Below the pieces are notes generated by a model. The model saw only the letters and a program-made list of their open reading frames with translations. It made no database searches and was not told the DNA's origin. This document shows, one piece after another, positions 10,861 through 22,499 of a stretch of 64,000 nucleotides of DNA (within the stretch, counting starts at the first letter, position 1; each line of letters begins with the position of its first letter). Origin of the DNA: Phyllostachys edulis. Lineage: Eukaryota; Streptophyta; Magnoliopsida; Poales; Poaceae. Made by a program: the position numbers and the translations under genes. Where the stretch lies: contig CM070553.1 of assembly GCA_036346405.1 (NCBI GenBank), positions 73,472,976 to 73,536,975 of the forward strand, in the 5' to 3' direction.

Positions 10861-11955
10861 CTAGTCGTCAACCCGTGCACCTGCACGGTTTGCAATTTTT
10901 TTAAAAATGCACTCTTTATTTTTATTTCAAAAGTACATCAGATATTTTATAGAAATATTTTTTTAACATTACTATAGTCTACAGTTTAGTACTTTTTTAT
11001 CCTGAATATAAAATTTCAAGCTACATGAATCAGAACCGAAAGAGAAGTTGAAAGCTATATTTTTTTGACATTTTCTCTCATAGAACTATTGTAGGAGCTT
11101 CTAATAGAGCCGCTAGTTAATATAGATTTAGATAAAAATAGATTGTTTTTGTCTCCGTGTGAGCAACTATATATATTGGCGGGAGAAGTTATGACAGAGA
11201 AGAAAAAAAAGAGGAAAATATATTCATTAAAAAAGGAAAACATTGGTGGACTTCATCGTGCTGTCATGGATCTATGGCTCGATCTCTCTATTTGACGATA
11301 TTGTGTACACGTCCTATAATAAATATCATGTGATAATATGCACCAATACAAATTCAAATATTTGTGTTTGCTAGCCAATAAGTAAAGGGTATATGCAATG
11401 CAACGCAATGCATGTGTATTCATCGACTGGAATCAAGTACTAATGCATTTAGGCATGTATGTGTACGTATGTACGGGCCAGAATCAAAGTCTATCGTATG
11501 GAGGCATGTATGTGTTAAACGAACCAAGTGATATTGTATATATGCATGCATACGTACTGGTCATCTTTCTCTTGAGCCAACTACACGTACGTATAGCTTT
11601 TGGCAGTGCTCATGGGCCGGCCAGAGATGCCGATAGACCGACGTGCCCTGGCTCGTGACGCGGACGCGGCTGCTACACGGGCTCAGTACAAATTCGGTTT
11701 CAATCTCTATCTAGAGTTCAAACTACTAAACTCTATCTACAGATATTCTCACGCGCAAGTCGCGGAACAAACCGCACGGCTACATCCCTATACATAGATT
11801 GGATGACCAGGATCGTTTTCTAGAGAATTGGATGGTTAGATTTCTCTGATTAATATGAGAATTTCTAGTTTCTCCGATTAATATGGGAATTTCTAGCCTT
11901 TTTACCTCCTAGGATTAACGTGGGGGTTTCTAGGAGAGCCTCCAATTAGTATAGA
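10861..11955 (-). mobile_element. Non-autonomous Helitron-like element
   Basis: On the minus strand the element begins TCTATACTAATTGG (from 11955) and ends with a GC hairpin CCGTGCAGGTGCACGG followed by GTTGACGACTAG (to 10861). This is the Helitron pattern: 5' TC, a hairpin about 10 bases before a 3' CTAG, no target duplication, and insertion between A (10860 side) and T (11956 side) without terminal repeats. It has no Rep/helicase frame, so it would be moved by a helper. Length 1095 bp. Confidence 0.6.
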
Positions 11956-11956
11956 T

Positions 11957-11987
<31 letters not shown>
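11957..11987. repeat. GATA microsatellite
   Basis: About seven GATA/ATAG units directly at the end of the Helitron-like element. Microsatellites next to Helitron 5' ends are a common arrangement. Confidence 0.85.
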
Positions 11988-13294
11988 TGGTTGGTCCTAG
12001 CTAGATTGCATCATCAAAGGATCGATGGAATTCCTTAGAGGACATGACACCCTTGTCCAATGCCAATACATGAAAGTGTCCATAACCTTGCCTACTTGGC
12101 GCGCGCATTTTGTATGTTCACAAGGCTCGGCGCGCTTTGATACCGTATAACCTGTGTAATAACTGTAGTACCCAATAGAAATATATTTAATCAGCCTATG
12201 AGTATGTTAAATTTGAAAGGTAATCATGAAGGGGTCTAGATGACTTTTGACTACTTTCGTTCACAAAATTAAGTTTGAGGAAACGCATAACTGTAGTACC
12301 CACAAGAAATATATTCAATTGTTGTTTACGCTTACGTTCTTCTTACAATTGTTTCTTTTCTCATTAATATCGATCAGAAGGACACGTCATGGCGATACAA
12401 TTGTTGTTTTTTTTCTTAATTAATCTAGATCAGAAGAACGTGAAATGCTAAATTGTAGAAGTTTAAGTTCACCAAATAACAATTTACTTCAACTGAATCA
12501 AGTGATCAACTTTGACCCAAAAAAAAATTCAACACTTTGCTAGTCTCGCATGCAAGCCGAGCTAAACGTATATATAGTCACACCCTAACTGTAGCAGCAC
12601 GATTCAATTGAAAAGGAGGAAAAAGTCCATTTTTCAACCCTTAACTATGACCATAATCCGAATTTCAACCTTCAGCTCTGAAACCATTAACTTTTCATCT
12701 TCAAACTCTTAAAACCGGTTGAAAATACCCCCTTAGCATGGTTTTGGCTGACATGTCACGTGTGTGTCGAAATTCCGTTGACATGGCATCCCACATTGAC
12801 CAACATTGCAGAGTCGGCAAAGCTAAGTTGCAAAAAAAGTGATTTGGCCCACATGTCATGTTGTAAAATTTGCGGTTTTAGCAAATATTCAGAAATAATT
12901 TCAGCATTGATTAAATAATTAAAGCATATTTCCAGCAGCATAAAAAAGACATATTATCATGTAATCTTCTCATGTTAATTAAATAGGATAAAATGCTCAA
13001 AAGAAAGAACTTGAGAACAATCAAAAATCAGCATAATGCTCAGATTTAGATATTTAGATTTGCTCTCAAATGTCAGGCTACTCAAAATCAAATCTTGGCC
13101 TCCTCGTCACATTTGTCTATACTCTTCATTAATTAGTTATGACAACAATAAATCAGACTTTGAGCTCAAATGAATGCTTTACTAATATGTCAAGACTTAT
13201 CTCATAAACAATAATTTATACTTTTAGCTAACAGAGGATTAATTATGTCACAATGGAAAAATGAGATAAGGTTGGAGGCACCCTATCGAGCACG
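11988..13294. other. AT-rich intergenic DNA with a repeat fragment
   Basis: No gene seen. At 12150-12480 two similar segments share CTGTAGTACCCA and AGAAATATATT motifs, suggesting an old imperfect duplication. At about 12610-12880 there is a fragment (AAGTCCATTT, TTTCAACC, AACCGGTTGAAAATACCCC, then GACATGTCACGT) of a dispersed grass repeat, also recognisable at 39567-39690. Confidence 0.4.
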
Positions 13295-13619
13295 CGTATA
13301 TGTCTCGGGGAGTATTTGGCATATTTAGACTTTAGGGAGAGTTTGTGTTTCGTATTTAGGCAATATTCGTTATGGACACAAGAGTTTGTGTGGTATCCCT
13401 TCAGGATATATAGAATACTTTCCGGATACCAATAGTCATTTGCTCTCAATAAAAAGGCACCCTTGTTATCAGATTTTGTGAACAAGAGCAATAAAGCAAG
13501 AGAAAATTAGAAAAATTGTTGTTGTTCCGGTGGCACAAAAAAATTTCTTGTGTTCTTGCGTTCGCGTTCTAGGGTTTCATTGTGTTCGCGTGTGTTCTTC
13601 TTCAGTTTGTGGGCCAACA
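13295..13619 (+). repeat. Copia 5' LTR (start approximate)
   Basis: This matches 38383-38695: both share GGCATATTTAGA, GAGAGTTTGTGTTTCGTATTTAGG, CTCTCAATAAAA, CAGATTTTGTGAACAAGAGCAA and TTGCGTTCGCGTTCTAGGGTT. It ends GGGCCAACA at 13619, immediately before a primer-binding site. The first 20-30 bases diverge from the 3' copy, so the left border is uncertain. With 38383-38695 it delimits one copia element broken by nested insertions. Confidence 0.75.
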
Positions 13620-13621
13620 AT

Positions 13622-13634
13622 TGGTATCAGAGCC
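13622..13634 (+). other. Copia primer-binding site (initiator Met tRNA)
   Basis: TGGTATCAGAGCC, the standard plant copia site complementary to the 3' end of initiator methionine tRNA, two bases after the LTR end. Confidence 0.9.
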
Positions 13635-13652
13635 TTAGTTCTTGATCCGTGT

Positions 13653-14313
13653 ATGCCCAAGATCATCCCACGCTCTCCGAGAAGTGGTGTCACCGGTAAT
13701 GAGGCGACATCAGGTGTGATGGCGAATGAGAGTTCCGTCGTCTCGCTACATTATCTGATGCTCACGAAGAGCAATTATACAGTATGGGCAATCAAGATGA
13801 AGGTATACATGTGCGCTCAAAGAGTGTGGGACGCGGCCGAGGATGACAACATTAATGTACGCATGTATCAGATGGCCTTGGCGGCCATCTATGGAGGCAT
13901 CCCGGAGGAAACGCTCTTCCTACTGGCCGAAATGGAGACAACCAAAGCTGCGTGGGAGGCATTGAACATGATGCATCTTGGCGCCGATCATGTTAAGCAA
14001 GCGTGAGTGCAGACCCTCAAGAGCGAGTTCGAGGGGATGTGCATGAAAGATGGAGTCGATCGACGACTTCGCCATGAGGTTGACGACTATTATCAACCAG
14101 ATCTGAGCCTTGGGGGACAAGATTGAAGAGAGAGATGTTGTGAGAAAGTTCCTTCGGGCAATCCCTGGAATTTTTTTTGCAAATCGTCTCCACCATTGAG
14201 TAATTCAGCGACCTCAAGGTGATGACAGTTGAGGAGGTGATCAACCGCTTGAAGGCGCATGAGGAACAGATCCGAGGATCTTGCGGGAGTGAAGATGAGC
14301 ACCTGCTGTTAAC
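13653..14313 (+). pseudogene. Copia gag, first part (broken)
   Basis: The frame starting at ATG 13653 (or ATG 13719, MANESSVV) gives LTKSNYTVWAIKMKVYMCAQ and WEALNMMHLGADHVKQA, the N-terminal half of plant copia gag (UBN2/DUF4219-type capsid). A TGA follows at 14004. Later frames still show VEEVINRLKAHEEQI and EDEHLLLT, so the protein is broken by stops and a frameshift. At 14313 the chromovirus is inserted; gag resumes at 26734 and again at 38128. Confidence 0.85.
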
Positions 14314-15461
14314 TGTCGGACCCGGGAACGAAAGATCCCGAACCCTCTGTGTTCATACACCAGTCCAGGATTTTCGGTGTACATAGTTACAAAAATGATA
14401 ACATAACCAAATCTCGCATTTCATTAATAGTAAATCAGAGTTCAATACAAATGGGCATGAAGCCAAATGAAGGAGTAAATAACACAGCGGAAATAAAAGA
14501 TAGTAGCGAGCGAACGATCCGCCACAGTAATCGCAGGGGCGTAACCTAAGCGCGGTGTCCTCACCGCCCCGATAGTAGTCTTCTCGAAATTTTGTTTGCA
14601 TAAAGCAAGTATGAGCACAACTACCGTGCTCGCAAGTTACACCCAATATGGAATTGTAATGCATGCATAAGGTAAACAAAGGACATTGGCAGGGTTATTT
14701 TGCGTAAAGCAGCAGTTTAATTTAAATAATCATAATAGATTGCAAGGCCATTTTCATACAGTAATTAAAATCATATTTTAAATGACAATTGAATAATGTG
14801 GATAACCTCCAAGAAAGGTGACGGATATCCTCCAATCACAATGGCTAACCGCCCAATTTTCCCACAGGACTAACCATCCTGAAAACATCTGTTGAATTCA
14901 TTTTAAAACCAAAAACAAGTCTAACTCAAAGTGGCTTTGCTAGCATGTCCATGATCATGACGCGCTATTCGAATAGTTTTCTACTCGCAGAGTTTGTACG
15001 ACTTTACCCACACGAGATATTATACCCTTTGTGTCGGCCAATCCACGCTTCCTAAGGCGTGACAGAGCAAATAGCACAAGGCCATTACAATGATCTACCT
15101 CACAATACTCATGCCCGCTAAGGTTTCGCTTCCATTGGACTAACCATCCTCTGGAGCCCCTCTTGCGCCATGTGGGACTCTTGTCTAACCAACACCCACT
15201 CATACAACATGGCACGAATATCTATGAGGTATCCCAAATTATTAAGCCAGGTCCTTCCCATACAGGACATGTGGTGGTACGCTTTGGCATAGCAAAGGAA
15301 CGCCAAAGGCCGGTCCTTAATCGGCAGGCGTCTTTCAATTAAACCACAGGCTTTAATCTTAATCAGATTAAACCCGTGCATAAACCCGCACCCACCTTTC
15401 ATCCGTTACGCCCAAGTCCAAACCATCTTTATTTTATTTAGTAAAACCCTTTACAATAACA

Positions 15462-15483
15462 CTATGGTAAAACAATACCATAG
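15462..15483 (-). repeat. LTR stem-loop, left chromovirus LTR
   Basis: CTATGGTA (15462-15469), loop AAACAA, TACCATAG (15476-15483): a perfect 8-bp stem at the position equivalent to the CCATGGCA hairpins in other LTRs of this window. The right LTR carries the same hairpin at 24394-24415. Confidence 0.6.
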
Positions 15484-16897
15484 GTTCAAGTTTAAACAAA
15501 TTTGTAATGATTTGGCTTGGCTAAATCCTCCCAAAATCAAAATCATGGTTTGAGCATTTGCTAAGCATTTCCAAACAATTTATCTATGGTGACAAGGGAT
15601 GACATTTCAATATTCAAAGTTGGCCATACAACAACAAATGGAATAACTAAGCATTTAAACAAGGTATTAAAATAATTGACTAAAAATATGCATGCAATAA
15701 TAATTTTAAAAACTGAATTAAATAACTTTAACATAGTAGGTGCAACATGGTCAAAGTGTAACTTGCCTTCGCTGAAGTCTTGAAATTCTAAAGCTTGGAA
15801 GAATCAAATTCCCGGAATAATCGCAGTAATCTAAACGTGAAAAATCGACAATCAATTGAAATTCCAATAAAACAAGACAATAGTTTAAACTAACTCCAAA
15901 TAAAATAATTATATTTTATTTGGCTAGATAATAATTTTAGAAGACTTTATAAGTCTGAAACACTAAATTTGGAATTAGGAAATAAAATATATGAATTTTA
16001 CAAGTTTAAATTCTAAATTTGCAATTTAAATAGTTTTAACTTAAAAGAGACAATTTAAACTAATTCCAAATAAACAAATTTTAATTTATTAAGCTAGATA
16101 ATCTTTTTACAAAATTTTAGAAATTTAATTCAATAAATTTGGAGTGGAAATCGATGATATGAATTTTACAAATTTTAATCTAAATTTGGAATTTAAATGG
16201 ATTTCTAAATTCTAAAACAGAACTAAACTGAACTCCAAATTGAATAACTATATTTTATTTAGTTAGATAATAATTTTCTAAGATTTTAGCAATTTGAATC
16301 ATCTAATTTGGAGTTAGGATGCAAAAGTTATGAACTTTACAAATTTAATCCTAAATCTATTATTTAAACAATTTCCCTAATTATTTTTCTAAAGGAAATT
16401 CGAATTATTGCGCAAGGTGACGCCAGTAGTGGAATTTCGGAATTTAAATTAATTTAAAATGATTTCTGACAGTGGGGCCTACGTGTTAGAGACACGGTCC
16501 ATGTGGACCAAGTTCACGGGACTGGGCGCACGGGGAGGTGGCGCGTGTGTGCGACGTGTGCGCCACGTCAGCGGAAACGGCGACGTGGCGCCTATGTGGT
16601 GCTCGCGTGGTAGAGCCACGATGGCGGCGGCGTTCGGCGGAGACCCATGGTCATGCGATGCCGCACGGCCATGAAGCGGTGAGGTTCGCGAAAGGGAGAG
16701 GAGGAGATGGGAAATCTGGTGCGCTCACCCACGCGACGAGGAGCGGACGGAGGTGGCGGCGGCGAAAGCGGCGCGCGGCTACGGTGGAAGGCGACACGGC
16801 GCTACGGGGGTTCTCCGGCGAGGGCGAGGGGCGCAGAAGCTTCGCGGCGTCGAGACGATGCGAATGGTGGTGGCGGCGAGGACGCGGCGTCGTCCAC

Positions 16898-17040
16898 GGC
16901 GGCGGAATTGGAGCTCCGATCTTCGGGACCGACAGCGACAATTTCTTCAATTCCGGCGAGTACACGCGAGCGGCGGAATTGGAGCTCCGATCTTCGGGAC
17001 CGACGGCGACAATTTCTTCGATTCCGGCGAGTACACGCGA
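16898..17040. repeat. 71-bp tandem duplication in the left LTR
   Basis: Two copies with a 71-bp period, each containing GCGGAATTGGAGCTCCGATC and TTCCGGCGAGTACACGCGA. The right LTR has the same duplication at about 25818-25959, so it predates the insertion. It lies just downstream of the TATA box in transcription direction, in the 5' leader. Confidence 0.85.
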
Positions 17041-17100
17041 AGGGAGTGAGAGTGAGTGGGGGCGTTGGGTTTGGGGGGTGATGGCGCTCCCGAGGCGGCC

Positions 17101-17107
17101 TTTTATA
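17101..17107 (-). promoter_or_regulatory. LTR TATA box (left LTR)
   Basis: On the minus strand the sequence reads GGTGCCTATAAAAGGCC, a strong TATA box. The right LTR has the same box at 26021-26027; that copy would drive the element. Confidence 0.75.
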
Positions 17108-17820
17108 GGCACCGGGGAGGTCCGAGGCGGCGTGGGCGTGTGGGGTTCGTGCGCGGCGGTTGCGGCTTCGTGCGCACGCCCGCGGAGAAGAAGGGGGAGA
17201 AGGGGTGGGGTCGTGGCGGCGTGGGGCGCGGGTTGCGCGCGCACGCGCGTGGGTCGCGGGGCAGTTGGGGAGGCGCCCGTTGGCGAGCTCACCCGGCGCG
17301 GAAATGGTGGAGCCGGGTGTGGTCCTGTGCGTGCGCGAGGAAGACGGAGACGAGGGGGAAGACAAAGGTGCGGGGTTGGATCGGCATCGGACGGTGGAGA
17401 TAGCCCGGGGACGTGGAGGTTTGAAGGCCGTCCGATGCGAATCAGACGATGGCGGAAGTGAGAGCGAGCGATTAAATTTGGCCGAGTGGGCGAAAAGGGA
17501 ATAGGAATGGGCTGGCTTGGGTTTCGCCCAAGCATTTGCTATTTTCTTTTCGATTTTCCATTTTAAATATTCAGTTTAATTCATTTAGGCTCTAGTAAAT
17601 AGCAGATAAATCCCAAAAATTCTAGGAAAATTCATGAATGTCTCTAGGATTATTCTGGACTCAAATAAAATAATTCTAACTTAAAGTTGATAATAGATTT
17701 TGGATTTAAATTTTCTTTTTAGCTTTCAACAATTTAAACAATAGTTTTTAAATTGCAGAAAATTCACCAATTCAAACAAGTTTTAAATTCTAACCAAATT
17801 TGAAATTTTGGGCTGTTACA

Positions 17821-17837
17821 AACCTCCCCCCCTTAAG
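17821..17837 (-). other. Polypurine tract of the chromovirus
   Basis: On the minus strand AAGGGGGGAGGTT precedes the LTR start TGTAACAGCCC. This is the expected plus-strand priming site directly upstream of the 3' LTR. Confidence 0.8.
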
Positions 17838-17856
17838 GGAATCTCGACCCCGAGAT

Positions 17857-18201
17857 TCAGACACGGCCAGCAAGGAGATGGGGATATCCTGTCTTTATAT
17901 CTTCCTCTCGTTCCCATGTGGCTTCACTTTCCGGGTGGTGGCTCCACTGGACTTTGTATGAACGGATGATCTTGTTCCGTGTGACACGCTCGGCGACGTC
18001 TAGAATCTTGATTGGTTGCTCCACATAAGTGAGGTCCTCTTGAAGATCAATGCTTTCCAGAAGGGTCTGATCTTCAGGCACTCGAAGACACTTCTTTAGC
18101 TGTGATACATAGAAGACATTGTGCACAGCGGATAGAGATGCTGGTAGCTCAAGTTGATATGCAACTTCACCTCTTCTTGCTAAAATCTTGTAAGGTCCCA
18201 C
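17857..18201 (-). pseudogene. Integrase C-terminus with chromodomain-like tail
   Basis: It reads GPYKILARRGEVAYQLELP, VHNVFYVSQLKKCLRVP, then a tail with KILDVAERVTRNKIIRSYKVQW and EATWEREEDI. The first part is the GPY/F module of gypsy integrase; the tail, with the V.W....E.TWE pattern, is the chromodomain-like end of chromoviruses that guides integration to chromatin. It lies 37 bases from the LTR and is separated from the catalytic core by frame breaks around 18201-18420. Confidence 0.85.
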
Positions 18202-18419
18202 AAATCTGGGTGCTAATTTCCCTTTGGTCCGGAACCTTCTTACTCCTCGGAGTGGAGTAACTCGGAGATAGACAAAATCTCCTCATCGCAAAGGTCAACT
18301 CTCTCGACGATTATCAAGATAACTCTTACATCGGGTTTGAGCTACTTTCGACGTTCCTTATTGCTTTTACCTTGCTTTGACTTCCTTGATCAGCTCTGGT
18401 CCAAAGAATTGATGCTCTC

Positions 18420-19010
18420 CTACTTCATCCCAGAGGAGCGGAGTTCTACATTTTCTACCATACAAAGCTTCAAATGGAGACATCTGTAGACTGGCTTGGT
18501 AACTATTGTTGTACGAGAATTTGCAGAGGGCAAATTCTTGTCCCAACTTTTCCCATAATCTAGGGCGCAGGCTCGAAGCATATCTTCAAGAATCTGGTTG
18601 ACTCGCTCGGTCTGACCATCCGTCTGCGGATGATATGCAGTGCTGAAATTGAGTCTGGTTCCCAAAGCTTCATGCAGACTCTGCCAAAATCTGGATGTGA
18701 ACTGTGAACCTCTGTCGGACACAATCTTCTTAGGTACTCCGTGTAGACAGACGATTTTGGCCATATACAATTCTGCCAACTTACTGCTCGGGTAAGTGGT
18801 CTTGACGGGAAGGAAATGAGCTACTTTCGTCAACCGGTCAATTATCACCCAAATGGAATCACACCCTGTTTGGGTCCTAGGAAGTCCGGTGATAAAATCC
18901 ATACCAACTTCTTCCCACTTCCATTCGGGAATCGGTAATGGTTGTAACAAACCAGCGGGTCTTTGATGCTCTGCCTTGACTCGCTGACAAACATCACAGC
19001 AGGCATTTAA
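18420..19010 (-). pseudogene. Integrase zinc-finger end and catalytic core
   Basis: CCDVCQRVKAEHQRPAG gives the Cys pair of the HHCC finger; its His pair is at the end of the preceding frame. The core shows the three DDE positions: D in GMDFITGLPR, D in IVSDRGSQFTS, E in DGQTERVNQ. The frame then diverges near 18540 (NLPSANSRTT), where the normal FAYN segment should be, indicating a frameshift. The enzyme would insert the element's DNA; here it is not translatable as one protein. Confidence 0.9.
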
Positions 19011-19011
19011 C

Positions 19012-20241
19012 TCAAAGAATTTCTCGTTTCATGCTGACCCACCAATATTTTTCCTTAAGATCCTGGTACATCTTGGTGCTGCCGGGATGAATGGAATAAG
19101 GCGACTCATGAGCTTCCTTCATAATCGACTGCTTTAAATCCTGCTGATCCGGTACACAGATGCGGTTTTCGAACCACACGGTTCCTTGCTCATCTTCAGT
19201 GAACCCTGGGGATTTGCCTTTTCTCATATTTTTCTTAATCTCCTTGATGTCTTCATCTTCCTTCTGCTTCTCTCTGATCTGACTCTGAAGTGTTGGTTGA
19301 ACTTCCAAAGCGTTCACACATCCTTGCTCAACAATCTCCAAGTTCAGATGCTTCAATTCTTCATACAACTCTGGCTGATTCTCCTGAACCAAGATGGTAT
19401 TGCAATACGCCTTCCTGCTCAGGGCATCCGCAACTACATTTGCCTTGCCCGGATGGTAATGGATCTCAAGGTCATAATCCTTTATCAATTCTAGCCATCT
19501 TCTCTGTCGGAGATTAAGGTCAGACTGAGTGAATATGTACTTAAGACTCTTATGATCCGTGAAAACTTCACAGCGGTTACCGATGAGGTAATGCCGCCAG
19601 ATCTTTAATGCATGCACAATCGCTGCTAACTCAAGGTCATGAGTTGGATAATTTCCTTCGTGTGGCCTCAACTGCCGAGATGCATAAGATACAGCTTTGC
19701 CCTCCTGCATCAATACGCAACCGAGTCCTTGACGAGAGGCGTCGCAGAAAATCACAAAATCTTTATGAATATCTGGTAGGACCAATACAGGTGCTGAAAC
19801 TAATCTCGTCTTCAGCTCTTGGAAACTCTCCTCGCAAGCATCTGTCCATTCAAATTTCTTCTCCTTCTTCAGAAGTTGAGTCATTGGTCTTGCTAATTTG
19901 GAGAAACCTTCAATGAATCTGCAGTAATACCCAGCCAATCCAAGGAAACTTCTCATACGTGATGACTTGGGTTGTTTCCAATCCATTACCGCTTCGACTT
20001 TGGCTGGGTCTACGGCAACTCCTCCTGCGGACACAATATGTCCAAGGAATGCCACTTGACTTAGCCAAAATTCGACTTCTGTGAATTTGGCAAAAAGTCG
20101 GTTCTCCCCGAGTTTTCCCAAAATTAATCTGAGGTGGTTCTCGTGTTCTTCTTCATTCTTCGAATAAATGAGGATGTCATCGATGAAAACAACCACAAAC
20201 TTATCCAAGAATTCCATGAACACCTTGTTCATCATATTCAT
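19012..20241 (-). pseudogene. Reverse transcriptase C-terminal half and RNase H
   Basis: A 409-codon open frame. It has the RT catalytic FIDDILIYS and FLGHIVSAGG, the thumb/connection SFLGLAGYYCRFI, then RNase H with CDASRQGLG, LELAAIVHALKIWRHYL, TDHKSLKY and KANVVADALSRK, and a final SIHPGSTKMYQDLK from the integrase zinc finger. It is the longest intact frame of the element. Upstream RT motifs lie in other frames (20242-20650). Confidence 0.93.
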
Positions 20242-20650
20242 GAAATAAGCGTATGCTCGTCAAACCGAAAGACATTATCAGAACTCGTACAACCCATATC
20301 CGGTGGTGAAAGTCGTCTTCGGATATCTTCCGTCTAATCTTCGTTGGTGATAGCGGATCTCAAATCAATCTTCGAGAATACACTTGCTCCTTTCAGGTTG
20401 ATCGAAGCGGATCATCAATCCTAGGTAGCGGTACTTGTTTTTGATTGTCACTTCATTGAGTGACCTATAATCCACACACATCCTCATACTATTGTCTTTC
20501 TTCTTGACAAATAAAACAGTGCTCCCCAAGGTGATGAACTGGTCGAATATATCCCTTGCTCCTCAATTCTTCAATCTGTTTCTTCATCTCGCCAATTCAT
20601 TGGCCGGCATTCTCAGAGGGTCTCTTCGAGATTGGAGCGGTCCTCGACTA
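20242..20650 (-). pseudogene. Reverse transcriptase N-terminal half, frameshifted
   Basis: Short pieces recall the RT fingers region, for instance a KNDSMRMCVDYR-like segment near 20480 and a NYQ-containing segment, spread over different frames. Several indels separate it from the intact C-terminal half. Confidence rests on position between protease and the FIDD motif. Confidence 0.6.
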
Positions 20651-20652
20651 AG

Positions 20653-21110
20653 TCAATTAGGAACATTATGTCCTCGTCTCGTGGCATGCCGTAAATCATC
20701 GTGAAAGACGTCTCGAAATTCTTGCACCACTGGTATATCTTCAAGCTTTAACTCCTTCAAGCTGGTCAGAACGGAACTTCCTCCGGTACAGGTATTGGGC
20801 TTGAACTCAACTGTGACTCCTTCCTCATTGGTGAGAGTAATAGACCTATTGGCACAATCTATCTGTTCTTGATTCTTGGCCAGCCAGTCCATTCCAAGTA
20901 TTACATCCAGACCTTGGGAATGCAAGACTATCAAGTCTGCCATGAAGGAAACTCCGGATATCTCCACGGTAAGATTCGGGCATAGAGAACTGGTTCTCAT
21001 TTCCGAGCCCGGGGAATGGATTATCATAGGATTACTTAATGGAGAAATAGGTAACCCATTCTTATTGGATACAAAAGAATGCGAAGCTCCTAATCAAATG
21101 TAATCGATCT
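20653..21110 (-). pseudogene. Aspartic protease, active-site region damaged
   Basis: The frame contains PNLTVEISGVSFMADLIVL and LDVILGMDWL, the second half of a retropepsin-type domain. Just upstream (about 21075-21105) the expected FDSGASHSF is split: TFD in one frame and GASHSF in another, with a stop between, so the catalytic DSG is broken by a small deletion. It would otherwise mature the gag-pol polyprotein. Confidence 0.8.
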
Positions 21111-22286
21111 TTGGTATCGAATTAACAAGGAACGTACCAGGGCGATGTCCGGTGCCGCTCTGAGCTCTCTCTGCGTGACGTGATTCACACGCCCTTCGTG
21201 AATCGCCCGCCGGCTTTGGGGTGCCGCCGATGGTCGGTACTCGATCTTGGCTTGATTGGTGTTGCTGATCGCCGCTTTTTCGCACTTGTTGGCATAGTGT
21301 CCAGTCTCGTTGCAATGGAAGCATGTCACTCCTGCTGCTGATGAAGTTGGGTTCTTCTGCTGAAACTGGCCTGCAGATGCATTGTTGCGGAAGCCGGAAG
21401 AGTTGGAGCGCTGTGCCGGTACTGGAGCTCTGGGTGTAGAAGACTGGAACCTTCCACTCTGAGGTGGCTGAGGCTGAGCAAAGCGAGGCTTGGGTTGCCC
21501 TCCAGAGTTGAACTTCTGAGCGGCCATCCTCCGCTTATGTTCTCCATCTCAGATGTTTGGCCTCTGGCGAAAAGCTTTATTCACTAAGCTGCTGGAAGTC
21601 AGTAGTCATTGGAGACTAGCCGATCGAGATCTCATCGTTCAAACCATCCATGAACCTTTCCTGCCTTTCTTCATCACTAGCCACGTCTGCTGGGGCATAG
21701 CGAGCAAGCTGGTTGAACTTGTGCAGGTATTCACCCACTGTGCGGTTGCCTTGTTTGAGCGCGTGGAACTCTTTCTTCTTCAGGGTCATTATCCGCAGGG
21801 ATATGTGCATGGCGGAAAGCCCGCACAAACTCCTTCCAAGTGATAGTCTGCGCGATCGCGATGGGAGATGTTGTAGTTATCCCACCATTCTGATGCGGGA
21901 CCGGTGAGCTGGTGAGAGGCAAACAGGACTCTCTCACGATCAGTACACTGAGTGACATCCAGCTTCTTCCCGATTTCGCGGATCCAGTCATCGGCATCCA
22001 TCGGCTCTGTGCTGCTAGAGAAGGTCGGTGGGCGCATGCGCATAAAATCCGCCATGGTCAACCTCTGCGTAGGTGGAGGTAGTGGTGCGCCCGAGGTTGT
22101 TTCGCACATCTCTTGCGGCCGAGGGATCGAGCTAGGAGGTTAATCGATGATTCGGTTTTCCATCATCCGACGCCTAATCTGGTCCTTGGTGGTGGCGGTG
22201 GTGGTTCTTTGCAGGATCCTCCAGTGTAATGCGTCTTCGTTGCCCCGACCTCGGACACTGCCACTGCTGGTACGGGTGGTCACCAT
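21090..22286 (-). pseudogene. Chromovirus gag, frameshifted
   Basis: A plausible start is ATG at 22284-22286 (MVTTRTSSG). The capsid domain shows MADFMRMRPPTFSSSTEP, DDWIREIGKKLDV and ASHQLTGPASEWWDNY, continued in another frame by TWKEFVRAFRHAHIP, and in a third by RTVGEYLHKFNQLARYAPADV and ERFMDGLNDE. The zinc knuckle CFHCNETGHYANKC (CX2CX4HX4C) is intact near 21300. Three frames are needed, so at least two indels have broken it. Confidence 0.9.
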
Positions 22287-22499
22287 CTGCTAGAACTCCA
22301 AAGATTTAGGAGAGATAGATGATAGAAAATTTTCAAGGGTAAATTCTAATGACCCAAGAACACCAAAAGCACACAAGACAAAGAGCAGATTTTCCAAAAA
22401 GTTCCTTTATTAACTCTTTTTATTCAAAAGATTATGGCTACCACAAATAAGTTAGTAGCTCATACTTCGCAACTAAAGATTGAGCTAAAGGGAAGATAA

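Larger units (their letters stand above)
14314..17820 (-). repeat. Chromovirus 3' LTR (left copy)
   Basis: 3507 bp, TGTCGG to GTTACA on the plus strand. It has an AT-rich outer half, a GC-rich block at 16450-17500, a minus-strand TATA at 17101 and a 71-bp tandem duplication. Open frames in the GC-rich block occur on both strands and are not genes. Confidence 0.95.

Noticed and set aside
16538..17535. Long open frames on both strands (up to about 300 codons), repeated at 25391-26440
   Set aside because: They lie in the GC-rich block of the chromovirus LTRs, are present in both LTR copies with frame differences, contain the 71-bp duplication, and show no domain; chance frames.
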